Part shown: positions 34,622-43,941 of the stretch, piece by piece
How positions within the stretch are numbered: the first letter of the stretch is position 1
How the letters are laid out: each line of letters opens with the position of its first letter
Assembly (NCBI GenBank): GCA_023544645.1
Contig: JAMJFO010000007.1
Coordinates: forward strand, 1-64,000
Reading direction: 5' to 3'
Source of the DNA: Desulfobulbaceae bacterium
GTDB lineage: Bacteria > Desulfobacterota > Desulfobulbia > Desulfobulbales > Desulfobulbaceae
Length of the DNA: 64,000 nucleotides
The notes under the pieces: model-generated
What the model was told of the DNA's origin: nothing
The model's database searches: none
What the model saw: only the letters and a program-made list of their open reading frames with translations
Program-made: the position numbers and the translations under genes

Positions 34622-35526
34622 TGGCTGGATTCCTGTCCAAGTTTTTTCACTATTTCCTGTGCCGCAAGCCTGGGGTCGGTTTTTCCGCCCGGCGCAATCA
34701 GCCCGGATATTTTCGGACGCAGCATCTCCATGGCCCAGTCCATGGTTTCAAGGGCAAATGAGTGCTGCCGTCTTTTCTGCAGGGTGTTGTCCTGGCGGAA
34801 TTGTTTTGCCATCAGCATGATGCGGTCCAGCACCATGTCCAGCCCCCGGTCTTCACTGGCAACTGTCCTGAGCAGTCGCAAATCCCGGTCGGCGGTGTCG
34901 GTAAAAACGGCTCCCAGGTCCAGGGCCAGCTTGTCGGCGCCCGGCTGATCGGCTTTGTTGATCACCAGCAGGTCCGCCACCTCGAGTATTCCGGCCTTCA
35001 TGGCCTGAACGTCGTCGCCGAACCCCGGCGCCAGCACCATCACAGTCATATCGGCCAGCCTGATGATATCCATTTCGGTCTGACCGACGCCAACGGTTTC
35101 TATGATGACGGTCTGGCAGCCGCTGGCAGCCATGATCCGGACTGCGGCCCCGGCCGACGCGCACAGGCCGCCAAGCCTTCCGCGGGTGGCCATGGAGCGG
35201 ACGACAACCTCCCTGTCCAGTGCGTGGGCCATCATCCGGATGCGGTCGCCGAGGATCGCTCCGCCGGATACCGGGGAGGAGGGATCAATGGCAACAATGC
35301 CGACCCGCTGGTTCTGATCGCGCAGATGGCGGATGAGGCCGGCGGTCAGGGTTGATTTGCCCACGCCGGGCGGGCCGGTGATGCCGACCACCAGGGATTG
35401 TTCGATCCTCGTCTGGTCCAGTCCCGCAAGGATCCGGGCGGCGGCAGGATCCTGATCCTCGACCAGGGATATGGCGCGGCCGATGCTCCGGGAGTCGCCG
35501 CGGTGCAGTTGTTGAAGGAGCTCCAT
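34618..35526 (-). CDS. meaB: MeaB/ArgK family G-protein chaperone of methylmalonyl-CoA mutase
   Basis: 302-residue GTPase that gates adenosylcobalamin loading and protects the mutase. The P-loop is GPPGVGKST (51-59), then [18 protein letters not shown], the switch III and base region [21 protein letters not shown]. It lies between the catalytic and B12-binding mutase genes, overlapping the former by 4 nt and following the latter by 8 nt. This order strongly supports the assignment. Confidence 0.95.
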   Translation of the reverse strand: MELLQQLHRGDSRSIGRAISLVEDQDPAAARILAGLDQTRIEQSLVVGITGPPGVGKSTLTAGLIRHLRDQNQRVGIVAIDPSSPVSGGAILGDRIRMMAHALDREVVVRSMATRGRLGGLCASAGAAVRIMAASGCQTVIIETVGVGQTEMDIIRLADMTVMVLAPGFGDDVQAMKAGILEVADLLVINKADQPGADKLALDLGAVFTDTADRDLRLLRTVASEDRGLDMVLDRIMLMAKQFRQDNTLQKRRQHSFALETMDWAMEMLRPKISGLIAPGGKTDPRLAAQEIVKKLGQESSQ

Positions 35527-35534
35527 GGTGTCCG

Positions 35535-35948
35535 TCAGCTACGATGGCTGTGATGTTTGCGGCAGGCTGAGCGAAAGGCCTCGATGATCGTTTCAATCGG
35601 GGTGCCGGGGGTGAAGATAGCCTCGATCCCTGCCTGTTTAAGCGGTTCGATATCCTCGTCCGGAATAATGCCGCCGCCGAGAACCGGGATGTCCCCCGCC
35701 CCGGCATTTCGCAGGGCCTCAATGACCGCGGGGAAAAGGCGGACATGGCCGCCGGACATGGAGGAAAGGCCGACCGCGGCGACATCCTCCTGGACTGCGG
35801 AGGCGGCAATTTCTTCCGCGGTTCGCCGGATGCCGGTATAGACAACTTCAAATCCCGCATCGCGCAGGGCCCGGGCGATGAATTTGGCGCCGCGGTCATG
35901 GCCGTCAAGGCCGGGTTTTCCGATCAGAACCCTGTATTGTTGAGCCAT
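35535..35948 (-). CDS. mcmA2: Methylmalonyl-CoA mutase, B12-binding subunit
   Basis: 137-residue cobalamin-binding domain. DxHxxG is present as DGHDRG (15-20) with His17 as lower cobalt ligand, followed by SSMSGGH and GGGIIPDED, the standard B12-fold loops. Start at 35948 abuts the sucD stop. It pairs with the catalytic subunit at 32975-34621. Confidence 0.95.
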   Translation of the reverse strand: MAQQYRVLIGKPGLDGHDRGAKFIARALRDAGFEVVYTGIRRTAEEIAASAVQEDVAAVGLSSMSGGHVRLFPAVIEALRNAGAGDIPVLGGGIIPDEDIEPLKQAGIEAIFTPGTPIETIIEAFRSACRKHHSHRS

Positions 35949-36824
35949 TTACATCCCCTGAAAGATATTTTTACAGAATTTGCCGATGGTTCCAAGGTTT
36001 TCGCAGACCTGGATGCCGTGTTCGCCCATGGCCTTTATTTTAGCCTGGGCTGTGCCGGATCCGCCGCTGATGATCGCGCCGGCATGGCCCATTCTTCTTC
36101 CTGGAGGGGCGGTCAGCCCGGCAATAAAGCCGACAACCGGTTTGTCCAGGTGAGCGCCGATAAACGCTGCCGCCTCTTCTTCGGCATTGCCGCCGATCTC
36201 GCCGACCATGACGATACCCCTGGTCCGGGGATCGTCCCTGAAGGCGGCAAGGCAATCAATGAAACTGGTGCCGATCACCGGGTCGCCGCCGATACCCACA
36301 CAGGTTGACTGGCCCAGCCCAACGCTGGTGAGCTGGTGGACGACTTCGTAGGTCAGGGTGCCGGACCGGGAAATAACGCCGATGGAACCAGGGGTGTGGA
36401 TGGATCCGGGCATGATGCCGATCTTGCAGACACCGGGGGTGATTATGCCGGGACAGTTGGGTCCGATCAGGCGGCAGTCAGTGGTTTTGAGATAGCGGTA
36501 GGTTCGCAGCATATCGTGGACCGGAATGCCCTCGGTGATGCAGACAACGAGTTTGATGCCCGCGTCAGCTGCCTCGAGGATGGCATCGGCGGCAGACCCC
36601 GGCGGAACAAAGATCAGCGAGGTGTTGGCGCCGGTTGTATCAACCGCCTTGCGGACGGTGTTGAAAACAGGCACGCCATTGATGACCTCTCCTTCCTTGT
36701 TCGGGGTTACTCCGGCAACTATGCGGGTGCCGTAGCGCAGACACTGCCCGGCATGAAAGCTTCCTTCCCGGCCGGTTATTCCCTGGACAACGACCCTGGA
36801 GTCCTGATCTGCAAAGATGCTCAT
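35949..36824 (-). CDS. sucD: Succinyl-CoA synthetase alpha subunit
   Basis: 291-residue ADP/GDP-forming ligase subunit. Seen: [20 protein letters not shown], the CoA-binding NxP-type loop [27 protein letters not shown] and [17 protein letters not shown] with the phosphorylated His. It interconverts succinyl-CoA and succinate with nucleotide. It overlaps sucC by 4 nt and abuts the mutase B12 subunit, so succinyl-CoA from the mutase is passed to this enzyme within one operon. Confidence 0.95.
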   Translation of the reverse strand: MSIFADQDSRVVVQGITGREGSFHAGQCLRYGTRIVAGVTPNKEGEVINGVPVFNTVRKAVDTTGANTSLIFVPPGSAADAILEAADAGIKLVVCITEGIPVHDMLRTYRYLKTTDCRLIGPNCPGIITPGVCKIGIMPGSIHTPGSIGVISRSGTLTYEVVHQLTSVGLGQSTCVGIGGDPVIGTSFIDCLAAFRDDPRTRGIVMVGEIGGNAEEEAAAFIGAHLDKPVVGFIAGLTAPPGRRMGHAGAIISGGSGTAQAKIKAMGEHGIQVCENLGTIGKFCKNIFQGM

Positions 36825-37984
36825 GGCCTGGCCGCGATTGCTGAAATTTTTGTTGCCGCATCATTGAGGTCCCGGGCGGTGATCAGGTCCAGGCCCGACT
36901 CGGCAAGGATCCTGCGGCCCTCTTCTTCATTGGTGCCTTCCATGCGGATGACCACCGGCACCCTTAAGCCGACCTTCCCGGCCGCTTCAACCACCCCCCT
37001 GGCCAGGACATCACAGCGCAGAATGCCGCCGAAGATATTGATCAGGATTCCCTTGACCCTGGCATCGGAGAGAATGATGCGAAAGCCGTTTTCGATCATG
37101 TCGGCATTGGCGCCGCCGCCGACATCAAGGAAATTTGCCGGCTCGGCGCCGGCAAGCTTGATGATGTCCATGGTCGCCATGGCCAGCCCGGCCCCGTTGA
37201 CCATGTTGCCGATATTGCCGTTCAGGTTGATGTAGTTGAGGTTGTGCCTGGCCGCTTCCGCCTCCAGTGGATCCGTGTTTTCGGATTCTTTCATTGCCGC
37301 CATTTCCGGATGACGAAAAAGGGCGCTGCCGTCAACCTCGACCTTGCCGTCAAGGGCGATGATCCTCCGGTCGGTGGTGATGACCAGCGGATTGATTTCG
37401 GCCAGGAGAAGATCTTTGCCGATCACCAGCCGGTAGAGCCCGGCCAGCAGTGAGCTGAAGCCGCGGAGGAGTTCTCCCTGCAGGCCGAGGCCGAATCCGG
37501 CCTGCCGGAGATGAAAGGGTTGCACTCCCAGGAGCGGGTCAATCATGATCCTGATGATCCTGTCCGGATCAGCGGCCGCCACTTCCTCAATATTCATCCC
37601 CCCCTCACTGGAGGCGATAATGGCAATCCCGGCGCTGGTCCGGTCGGGAAGGATCGAGAGATACAGTTCCCGCTCGATGGCAACCCCCTGCTCAACCAGG
37701 ACCTTGCTGACCGTGAACGTCTGCGAGCCGGTCTGGGCCGTCTGCAGGTTCATGCCAAGGATTTCTTCCGCTGCCTGGCGGAGTTCCGCCATGCTGTGCG
37801 CGACCTTGATGCCTCCAGCCTTGCCCCGTCCGCCGGCATGGACCTGTGCCTTGACTACAACGGGAAACGCGAGCCGGTTGGCGGCCTCTTCGGCCTCCTG
37901 GACCGTTGAGGCGATCAATCCTTCAGGTACGGCGATGCCGGCGCTGCGAAACAGCTCCTTGGCCTGGTATTCGTGGAGTTTCAC
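36821..37984 (-). CDS. sucC: Succinyl-CoA synthetase beta subunit (ADP-forming)
   Basis: 387-residue ATP-grasp subunit. It starts [17 protein letters not shown], has [16 protein letters not shown] for nucleotide binding, LAEINPLV for magnesium, and [12 protein letters not shown] and [10 protein letters not shown] for the alpha interface and succinate site. It overlaps prpE upstream and sucD downstream by 4 nt each. The ADP- versus GDP-forming preference is assumed from bacterial homologues. Confidence 0.95.
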   Translation of the reverse strand: MKLHEYQAKELFRSAGIAVPEGLIASTVQEAEEAANRLAFPVVVKAQVHAGGRGKAGGIKVAHSMAELRQAAEEILGMNLQTAQTGSQTFTVSKVLVEQGVAIERELYLSILPDRTSAGIAIIASSEGGMNIEEVAAADPDRIIRIMIDPLLGVQPFHLRQAGFGLGLQGELLRGFSSLLAGLYRLVIGKDLLLAEINPLVITTDRRIIALDGKVEVDGSALFRHPEMAAMKESENTDPLEAEAARHNLNYINLNGNIGNMVNGAGLAMATMDIIKLAGAEPANFLDVGGGANADMIENGFRIILSDARVKGILINIFGGILRCDVLARGVVEAAGKVGLRVPVVIRMEGTNEEEGRRILAESGLDLITARDLNDAATKISAIAARP

Positions 37985-39873
37985 TCAGGGTATCCAAGGG
38001 TTTTCAGGTCCCGGGTTATCTCGTCCAGGATGGTCGGATCGTCAATGGTTGACGGCATGCGGTATTCTTTGCCGGCGGCGATGGAGCGCATGGTGCCGCG
38101 CAGGATCTTGCCGGACCTGGTTTTGGGCAGCCGTTTGACCACCGCGGTTTCCCGGTAGCAGGCAATGGGCCCGATCTGGTGGCGGACCATCTGGACAAGC
38201 TCGTTCTTGATCTCTTGCTCATCCCTGGCAACGCCGGCCTTGAGCACGATGAGCCCAATGGGTTTCTGTCCCTTCACTTCATCGTCGGTGCCGAAAACAG
38301 CGCATTCGGCAACGTCCTGATGGGTGGCGATGACCTCTTCCATGGCTCCTGTTGACAGCCGGTGGCCGGCGATATTGATGACATCGTCCATCCTGCCCAT
38401 GACGTAGACGTAGCCGTCTTCGTCGATGTAGCCGCCGTCGCTGGTCTCGTAGTAGCCGGGAAAGGTTTTCATGTAGGATGAAACGAATCGGTCGTCGTTG
38501 CGCCAGAGGGTGGCCAGGGTGCCGGGAGGCAGGGGCAGTTTGACAACAATATTTCCTTCAACGCCGGGCCCCACCTCCTTGCCGGCATGGTCCAGGACCC
38601 GCACGTCATAGCCTGGAACCGGTTTGGTCGGCGATCCTGCCTTGACCGGGAACTCTTCGATACCCATGGGGTTGGCGACGATTGCCCAGGCAGTCTCGGT
38701 CTGCCACCAGTGGTCGATGACCGGCACCTGCAGGAGCCTGCCTGCCCAGTGATAGGTGTCCGGGTCCAGCCGTTCTCCGGCAAGGAACAGGGTTTGAAAA
38801 TCGCTGAGGTCGTATTGCTTGCGCAGCTGCCCGTGGGGATCCTCTTTTTTGATGGCCCGGAACGCGGTCGGTGCGGTGAACAGCACCTTGACCTTGTGCT
38901 GGTTGATGACCCGCCAGAATGCCCCGGCATCCGGGGTGCCGATGGGCTTGCCTTCGTAGATGATGGTGGTGCAGCCATGCAGCAGCGGAGCGTACACGAT
39001 GTAGGAATGACCGACGACCCAGCCCACGTCGGAGGCTGCCCAGTAGACGTCGCCCGGGTTCACGTTGTAGATGTTCTTCATGGACCACTTAAGGGCCACG
39101 GCATGGCCGCCGTTGTCCCGCATTACCCCCTTGGGCATGCCGGTTGTTCCGGAGGTGTAGAGAATGTAGAGCGGATCGGTGGCCTTGACCGGCACACAGT
39201 CCACAGGTTCCGCTTCCCGGACAATATCGGTCCAGCTGAGGTCGCGGCCGGCCTGCAGTTCAGCGGTCACGAAGTCACGTTGAAAAACGATGCATTTTTC
39301 CGGCTGGTGATCAGACTGACTGATGGCATCGTCGACCAGCGGCTTATAGGCCAGGGTCTTTTTTCCTTCGATCGCTCCCGAGGCAATGATGATTGCCTTG
39401 GGCCGGGCATGGTCGATGCGGATGGCCAGTTCATGAGCGGCAAACCCGCCGAAAACAACGGAGTGCACCGCGCCGAGGCGGGCGCAGGCCAGCATGGCTA
39501 CGGCGGCCTCCGGGATCATCGGCATGTAGATAATAACTGTGTCGCCCCGGTTGATGCCTTGGCCGCGCAGGGCGCCGGCAAAAGTCGCCACCTGCTCCTG
39601 GAGCTCCCGGTAGGTGATTTTGCGGACAGTGCCGGTCACCGGGCTGTCATGGATAATGGCGGTCTGATCGCCCCGGCCGTTCTCCACATGCCGGTCAACG
39701 GCATTGTAGCAGGTGTTCATCTCGCCGCCGCTGAACCACCGGTAGAGCGGGGGTTTAGACCGGTCAAGCACAGCATCCCATTCTTTGTGCCAGTCAATGT
39801 CTCGGGCCGCTTCCGCCCAGAATCCTTCCGGATCTTCGAGACTTTTCCGAAATGTTTCTTCGTAGGCTCCCAT
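37981..39873 (-). CDS. prpE: Propionyl-CoA (acyl-CoA) synthetase, PrpE-like
   Basis: 630-residue AMP-forming acyl-CoA synthetase. Seen: AIIHDSPVTGTVRKITYREL, typical of PrpE, YTSGTTGMPKG for ATP, DHWWQTETAW, and GKILRGT with the acetylatable catalytic Lys near the end. I chose the ATG at 39873 (GGAG about 9 nt upstream); an in-frame ATG at 39912 is possible. First gene of the propionate operon. Context favours propionate activation, but acetate as substrate cannot be excluded from sequence. Confidence 0.9.
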   Translation of the reverse strand: MGAYEETFRKSLEDPEGFWAEAARDIDWHKEWDAVLDRSKPPLYRWFSGGEMNTCYNAVDRHVENGRGDQTAIIHDSPVTGTVRKITYRELQEQVATFAGALRGQGINRGDTVIIYMPMIPEAAVAMLACARLGAVHSVVFGGFAAHELAIRIDHARPKAIIIASGAIEGKKTLAYKPLVDDAISQSDHQPEKCIVFQRDFVTAELQAGRDLSWTDIVREAEPVDCVPVKATDPLYILYTSGTTGMPKGVMRDNGGHAVALKWSMKNIYNVNPGDVYWAASDVGWVVGHSYIVYAPLLHGCTTIIYEGKPIGTPDAGAFWRVINQHKVKVLFTAPTAFRAIKKEDPHGQLRKQYDLSDFQTLFLAGERLDPDTYHWAGRLLQVPVIDHWWQTETAWAIVANPMGIEEFPVKAGSPTKPVPGYDVRVLDHAGKEVGPGVEGNIVVKLPLPPGTLATLWRNDDRFVSSYMKTFPGYYETSDGGYIDEDGYVYVMGRMDDVINIAGHRLSTGAMEEVIATHQDVAECAVFGTDDEVKGQKPIGLIVLKAGVARDEQEIKNELVQMVRHQIGPIACYRETAVVKRLPKTRSGKILRGTMRSIAAGKEYRMPSTIDDPTILDEITRDLKTLGYPE

Positions 39874-40080
39874 GTTTTTCGCTCCATTTTTGTCAGGTTG
39901 CAGGGAAAACAATGTACTTGATTATGTGTATACCTAATCGGCTGAACGAAGGCAAGAATTTGCGTTAAAATACCATGATGTGTCGCCGGCCCTGGCTTGG
40001 CTGTGGACAATGATTGAATTATTTTTAATTCTTACAGAAATTAAAGTGGAAGGGAAGAAAAAGGAAGCCTGTTGGATTCT

Positions 40081-40102
40081 AAAGCGCCGGTCAGGGCGCT
40101 TT
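40081..40102 (-). terminator. Hairpin overlapping the prmA stop codon
   Basis: AAAGCGCC (40081-40088) pairs perfectly with GGCGCTTT (40095-40102), with a 6-nt loop containing most of the prmA stop codon. No T-tract follows on the minus strand, so this is a possible 3' stabiliser or Rho-assisted end and not a classical intrinsic terminator. Confidence 0.4.
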
Positions 40103-41023
40103 CTGCAGGAGCATTGCCGTCCATTCCTCTTCATGTTCGGAGCGGACGAGGCGCATGCTGTTTTCCTGAAAAACATGCGCGATGTTCTTTTCCTGGTCCC
40201 CGGTGAGAATGCCGGAAAGGATAATATGGCTGTTGTTCCCGGCAAGCCGCATGATACGCGGGGCCATGTCGACCAGCACATCGTGGACGATATTGGCGCT
40301 GATAAGATCGTAGGGCCCTTCCAGTTCCTCCAGGGGACGGGTGGAAACACCGATGTTCCAATCAAAGTGGTTGGCGACAACATTATGCCCGGCAACAGTG
40401 ACTGCTTCAGGGTCGTTATCGATGGCCATTATCTGGTCGGCGCCGTAGGCGGCTGCCGCCATGGCCAGGATGCCTGTGCCTGTGCCGATATCCAGGACTC
40501 TTCGCGGTTTCCGGCTGTGGTCGGTGTCGAAACAGGATGCGATGAGCATGAGCGCCAGCCTGGTTGAAGCATGCTGGCCGGTGCCGAAAGCCATGCCGGG
40601 ATCCATGGTGATCACATGCTGGTTGGGATCAGGGGTGTATTTTTCCCAGGAAGGCCTGATGACCAGTCCGGGGATTATCTCCACGGTGGAGAAAAACTGC
40701 TGCCAGCTGGTTGCCCAGTCCTGGTCGTCAATAATTGCGGTGACCGGCTCATGCAGAATAAGGTTGTAGATGGCAAAAAGCTTTTCCAGTTCCCGGGTGG
40801 CTTTCTCCAGGGTTTTTGCTGCTTCCTGTTCAATATTTTTCGCGGAATTGTTTCCTTCTAGGGCAAAAAAGCCGGTGATTGCTTGTTTGTCGGATGAGGG
40901 CAGGGGGCGGATTTCAACGCCAACGCCGCTCATCACGCCCATCTGGTCGGCAACAGCTTCGGCTAATTTTTCCGGGCAGGTCACGGTTACGGTCAACCAT
41001 TTTTTTGTTGATTTCGCTGGCAA
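40091..41023 (-). CDS. prmA: Ribosomal protein L11 methyltransferase
   Basis: 310-residue SAM-dependent methyltransferase that methylates ribosomal protein L11. Seen: GMAFGTGQHASTRL before the SAM domain, DIGTGTGILAMAAAAYG for SAM binding, and SANIVHDVL as the NPPY-like motif variant. The TTG start at 41023 is supported by AAGGAG 7 nt upstream; the nearby ATG is out of frame. Divergent from the RamA-like gene. Confidence 0.9.
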   Translation of the reverse strand: MPAKSTKKWLTVTVTCPEKLAEAVADQMGVMSGVGVEIRPLPSSDKQAITGFFALEGNNSAKNIEQEAAKTLEKATRELEKLFAIYNLILHEPVTAIIDDQDWATSWQQFFSTVEIIPGLVIRPSWEKYTPDPNQHVITMDPGMAFGTGQHASTRLALMLIASCFDTDHSRKPRRVLDIGTGTGILAMAAAAYGADQIMAIDNDPEAVTVAGHNVVANHFDWNIGVSTRPLEELEGPYDLISANIVHDVLVDMAPRIMRLAGNNSHIILSGILTGDQEKNIAHVFQENSMRLVRSEHEEEWTAMLLQKAP

Positions 41024-41129
41024 CGGTTTTCTCCTTCATTGAATCTGCAGCACTTTTGTGCTATGAATTGGAGTTTACTTTATTATTTTATATGATTGCA
41101 GATTGCTTCAAGACGAGCTTGTATAACGC

Positions 41130-43058
41130 ATGAAACATACCGTAGAATTTCAACCGGATAATATAACCGTTACCGTCGAAGAGGGCGAGAACTTATTAAG
41201 CGTCGCCGCTGCCGCCGGTGTCTATATCCATGCCTACTGCGGTGGGGACGGCGTTTGCGGCAAGTGCAGGATCAAGGTCGACCAGGGCGAGGTGTATGCC
41301 GACAGGGCCAGCCTGAAGCAGGAAGAGTGGGACCAGGGCCTGCGTCTTGCCTGTCAGGCCGCTGTTAAGTCGGATTTGAAAATAACGGTGCCGGAGAAAT
41401 TATCGGATGGCCGCAAGGCGCTGAAGCGAAAACCCAAGACCACCAGGACCATTGCCGCCCGTTCCCTGGAAGCTCTGACCGGCACCTGGGATATTGATCC
41501 GCCGGTCACCAAGCTTTTTCTCGAACTCAAGCCGCCGACCATTGAGGATAATATTTCCGACATGCAGCGCGTTATGAGAGGCTTTAAACAGGCCCGGCCC
41601 GGGGAAAGTGACCCCTCCTACGATCATCCGGAGCTGATCCGGGAGCTGCCGGCGGTCCTGCGCGAATCCGACTGGAGGGTCACCCTGCTGCTGCTTCATG
41701 GCAGGGGGGAAAACGAACCGGTCAGGATCATCGATGTCGAGCCCGGCGATACCACCGCCCGCCTGTACGGCCTCGCCGTTGATATCGGGACCACAACCTG
41801 CAGCGGCGTGCTCATCGACCTCAATACCGGCAAGGTCATCGCCGAAGCGTCGGGCTACAATGCCCAGATCAGGTATGGCGAGGATGTTATCTCCCGGATT
41901 ATTTACGCCGGCAGGGCAGGAGGGCTGCGGGCGCTGCAGGACCGGGTCATATCCACCATCAATGGGATTATTGAGGATATCTGCCGCAGTGTGATCATCA
42001 GCCCGGCCGATATCAGCTATATAATGGCGGCGGGCAACACGGTCATGTCGCATCTCCTGCTGGGGCTTGATCCCAAATATATCCGCGAAGCGCCCTATGT
42101 GCCCAGTGTCAGCCTGTTCCCGCTGACCAAGGCGGCAGGCCTGGGTATCCATGCTCATCCAAGCGTCCGGCTCTTTCTCTATCCGTGTATTTCCAGTTAT
42201 GTGGGCGGCGACATTGTTTCCGGCGTCCACGCCTGCCAGATGGCCAAGTCCGAGAAGATAACTCTGTTCATCGATATCGGCACCAATGGCGAGATCGTTG
42301 TCGGCAACCGGGACTGGATGGTCTGCACCGCCTGCTCCGCCGGACCGGCATTCGAGGGCGGCGGGATAAAATACGGCATGCGGGCATCGCACGGGGCCAT
42401 CGAAAATTTTCATATTCACCCGGAAACCTATGATCCGATGATTATCACCATCGGCCGGATAAAGCCCAGCGGGATCTGCGGATCCGGATTGATCTCCATT
42501 GTTTCCGAGCTGCTGGAGGCCAAGGTCATCGACCAGCAGGGCAAATTCAACCGCAGTCTTGATCATCCCCGCATAAGGGAGGGGGCGGATGGCTGGGAAT
42601 ATGTTCTCGCCTGGGGTCAGGATTCGCTGCTTGGCGAGGATATCGTCATCACCGAGGTTGACCTGGACAACCTGTTGCGGGCCAAGGGAGCCATGTACGC
42701 CGGATACCAGACGATCCTGTCCTCGGTGGGGCTGGGGTTCAATGATCTTGACCGGGTGATCCTTGCCGGTAATTTCGGTGCTTTTATTGATCTGGAGCGG
42801 GCCATCTGCATCGGTCTGCTGCCCGATATCGACCGCGACCGGTTTTATTACCTGGGCAATGCCTCCATGCTGGGCTGCCAGATCAGCCTCACCGATGTGA
42901 AGCGGTTCAGAGAGAGGGTCCAGGTTCGTCAGCTTATCACCAACATGGAGCTTTCGGAAAATCCGGAGTTCATGACCTTTTACATGGCATCGCTTTTCCT
43001 GCCGCATACGGACATGAGTCTTTTTCCGAGTGTGCAGGGCAAGCTGGAGCGTGAGTAA
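41130..43058 (+). CDS. 2Fe-2S ferredoxin plus ASKHA domain corrinoid-activation protein (RamA/DUF4445-like)
   Basis: 642 residues: an N-terminal plant-type 2Fe-2S domain with Cys37, Cys43, Cys46 and Cys75 (AYCGGDGVCGKC, LACQ), a linker, then a DUF4445 ASKHA ATPase domain (LAVDIGTTTCSGVLIDL, FIDIGTNGEIVVGN, ILAGNFGAFIDLERA). Relatives reductively reactivate corrinoid proteins of methyltransferase or acetyl-CoA pathways using ATP. No methyltransferase or corrinoid protein is adjacent, so its target is elsewhere in the genome. Single gene, followed by tRNA-Gly. Confidence 0.87.
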   Translation: MKHTVEFQPDNITVTVEEGENLLSVAAAAGVYIHAYCGGDGVCGKCRIKVDQGEVYADRASLKQEEWDQGLRLACQAAVKSDLKITVPEKLSDGRKALKRKPKTTRTIAARSLEALTGTWDIDPPVTKLFLELKPPTIEDNISDMQRVMRGFKQARPGESDPSYDHPELIRELPAVLRESDWRVTLLLLHGRGENEPVRIIDVEPGDTTARLYGLAVDIGTTTCSGVLIDLNTGKVIAEASGYNAQIRYGEDVISRIIYAGRAGGLRALQDRVISTINGIIEDICRSVIISPADISYIMAAGNTVMSHLLLGLDPKYIREAPYVPSVSLFPLTKAAGLGIHAHPSVRLFLYPCISSYVGGDIVSGVHACQMAKSEKITLFIDIGTNGEIVVGNRDWMVCTACSAGPAFEGGGIKYGMRASHGAIENFHIHPETYDPMIITIGRIKPSGICGSGLISIVSELLEAKVIDQQGKFNRSLDHPRIREGADGWEYVLAWGQDSLLGEDIVITEVDLDNLLRAKGAMYAGYQTILSSVGLGFNDLDRVILAGNFGAFIDLERAICIGLLPDIDRDRFYYLGNASMLGCQISLTDVKRFRERVQVRQLITNMELSENPEFMTFYMASLFLPHTDMSLFPSVQGKLERE

Positions 43059-43134
43059 GCATATATTGCGACCTCGCCTGGATCGTTCCGGAAGTCCGTA
43101 AGATTTCGAAAATGGTGCGGCAGTTTGATCCATG

Positions 43135-43163
43135 TTGACAATACAATGCTTATTGTTTAATAT
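43135..43163 (+). promoter_or_regulatory. Consensus sigma-70 promoter of tRNA-Gly
   Basis: TTGACA at 43135-43140, 17-nt spacer, TAATAT at 43158-43163. The expected start near 43170 lies about 18 nt before the mature tRNA 5' end. It may also drive the downstream rimP operon by read-through. Confidence 0.72.
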
Positions 43164-43187
43164 GGTATTCTTTTGATGAGTTGACAT

Positions 43188-43263
43188 GCGGGTGTAGCTC
43201 AGCTGGTAGAGCACAAGCTTCCCAAGCTTGGGGTCGCGGGTTCGAGCCCCGTTGCCCGCTCCA
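43188..43263 (+). tRNA. tRNA-Gly(CCC)
   Basis: 76 nt with a complete cloverleaf: 7-bp acceptor stem with two G-U pairs at its base, D arm GCTC...GAGC, anticodon stem CAAGC/GCTTG with loop TTCCCAA giving anticodon CCC, T arm with TTCGAGC, discriminator T, and an encoded CCA tail at 43261-43263. It reads GGG glycine codons. It lies directly before rimP-nusA-infB, where E. coli has metY. Confidence 0.96.
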
Positions 43264-43343
43264 ACGTTGGGCCTGTCAACTTGCCGGTCTGTTTTGCAGC
43301 GCAAGGCGGGCCGGATCATACGCGGTTTAGTGCCGCTTGTGAA

Positions 43344-43366
43344 AGTGGGCTCTGCCCGCTTTTTTT
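43344..43366 (+). terminator. Intrinsic terminator/attenuator between tRNA-Gly and rimP
   Basis: AGTGGGC (43344-43350) pairs with GCCCGCT (43354-43360) around a 3-nt loop, followed by seven T residues. It stands 40 nt before the rimP start, so it both ends the tRNA transcript and could attenuate the nusA-infB operon. Confidence 0.75.
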
Positions 43367-43406
43367 ATTGTCTGCAGACAGGCGAAGCGCGAGAGAAGAC
43401 AGAACA

Positions 43407-43868
43407 GTGAGTACCGGATCAGAAAGGGTTTTGGCGGCCATTGAAGAATATGCGGCGTCTGTGCTTGACAGCATGGGCATTGAGCTGGTTGAAGTCCAGT
43501 ACAGACGCGAAGGGCATGGCTGGGTGGTGCGGTTGTATATAGACAGGGAAGAAGGCGTTACCATTGATGATTGCGCCGCGGTCAGCCGGGAAATCAGCAC
43601 CTGGCTGGACGTGGAGGATCTCATCGAGCACGCATATCATCTCGAAGTCTCTTCTCCCGGACTTGAGCGCCCTTTGAAAAAAGTGAAGGATTTTGAACGG
43701 TTTGCCGGCCGCAAGGCCCGGGTCAAGCTGCGGGTGCCATTGAACGAGCAGAAGGTTTTTATCGGCATCATTGATCGGGTCGACGAGGAGAATGTTGTTC
43801 TGGATGTCGACGGGAAACCGATGAGTTTGTTATTTGATAATATTGCCAAGGCAAGGCTGCTGCTGTAA
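43407..43868 (+). CDS. rimP: Ribosome maturation factor RimP
   Basis: 153-residue factor for 30S subunit assembly. N-terminal alpha/beta domain (DSMGIELVEVQYRREGHGWVVRLYID) and SH3-like C-terminal domain. SSPGLERPLKKVKDF in between is the family signature. The GTG at 43407 is chosen as start because family similarity begins there; the frame is open upstream through the terminator hairpin, which would be unusual coding sequence. First protein gene of the superoperon. Confidence 0.92.
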   Translation: MSTGSERVLAAIEEYAASVLDSMGIELVEVQYRREGHGWVVRLYIDREEGVTIDDCAAVSREISTWLDVEDLIEHAYHLEVSSPGLERPLKKVKDFERFAGRKARVKLRVPLNEQKVFIGIIDRVDEENVVLDVDGKPMSLLFDNIAKARLLL

Positions 43869-43941
43869 GCAGCCTGCCGTAAATATGGAGTAGAGGATAC
43901 TCTGAGCAGGTGATGGCAACTGTGCCAGGTGGAGCAGAAAC

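Noticed and set aside
38587-39921. 444-codon plus-strand frame opposite prpE
   Set aside because: Antisense of the acyl-CoA synthetase core motifs.
41400-43319. Long open frame (639 codons) on the minus strand opposite the RamA-like gene
   Set aside because: The plus strand encodes a protein with complete ferredoxin and ASKHA motifs; the antisense frame has no family motif, and it also runs across the tRNA-Gly gene.
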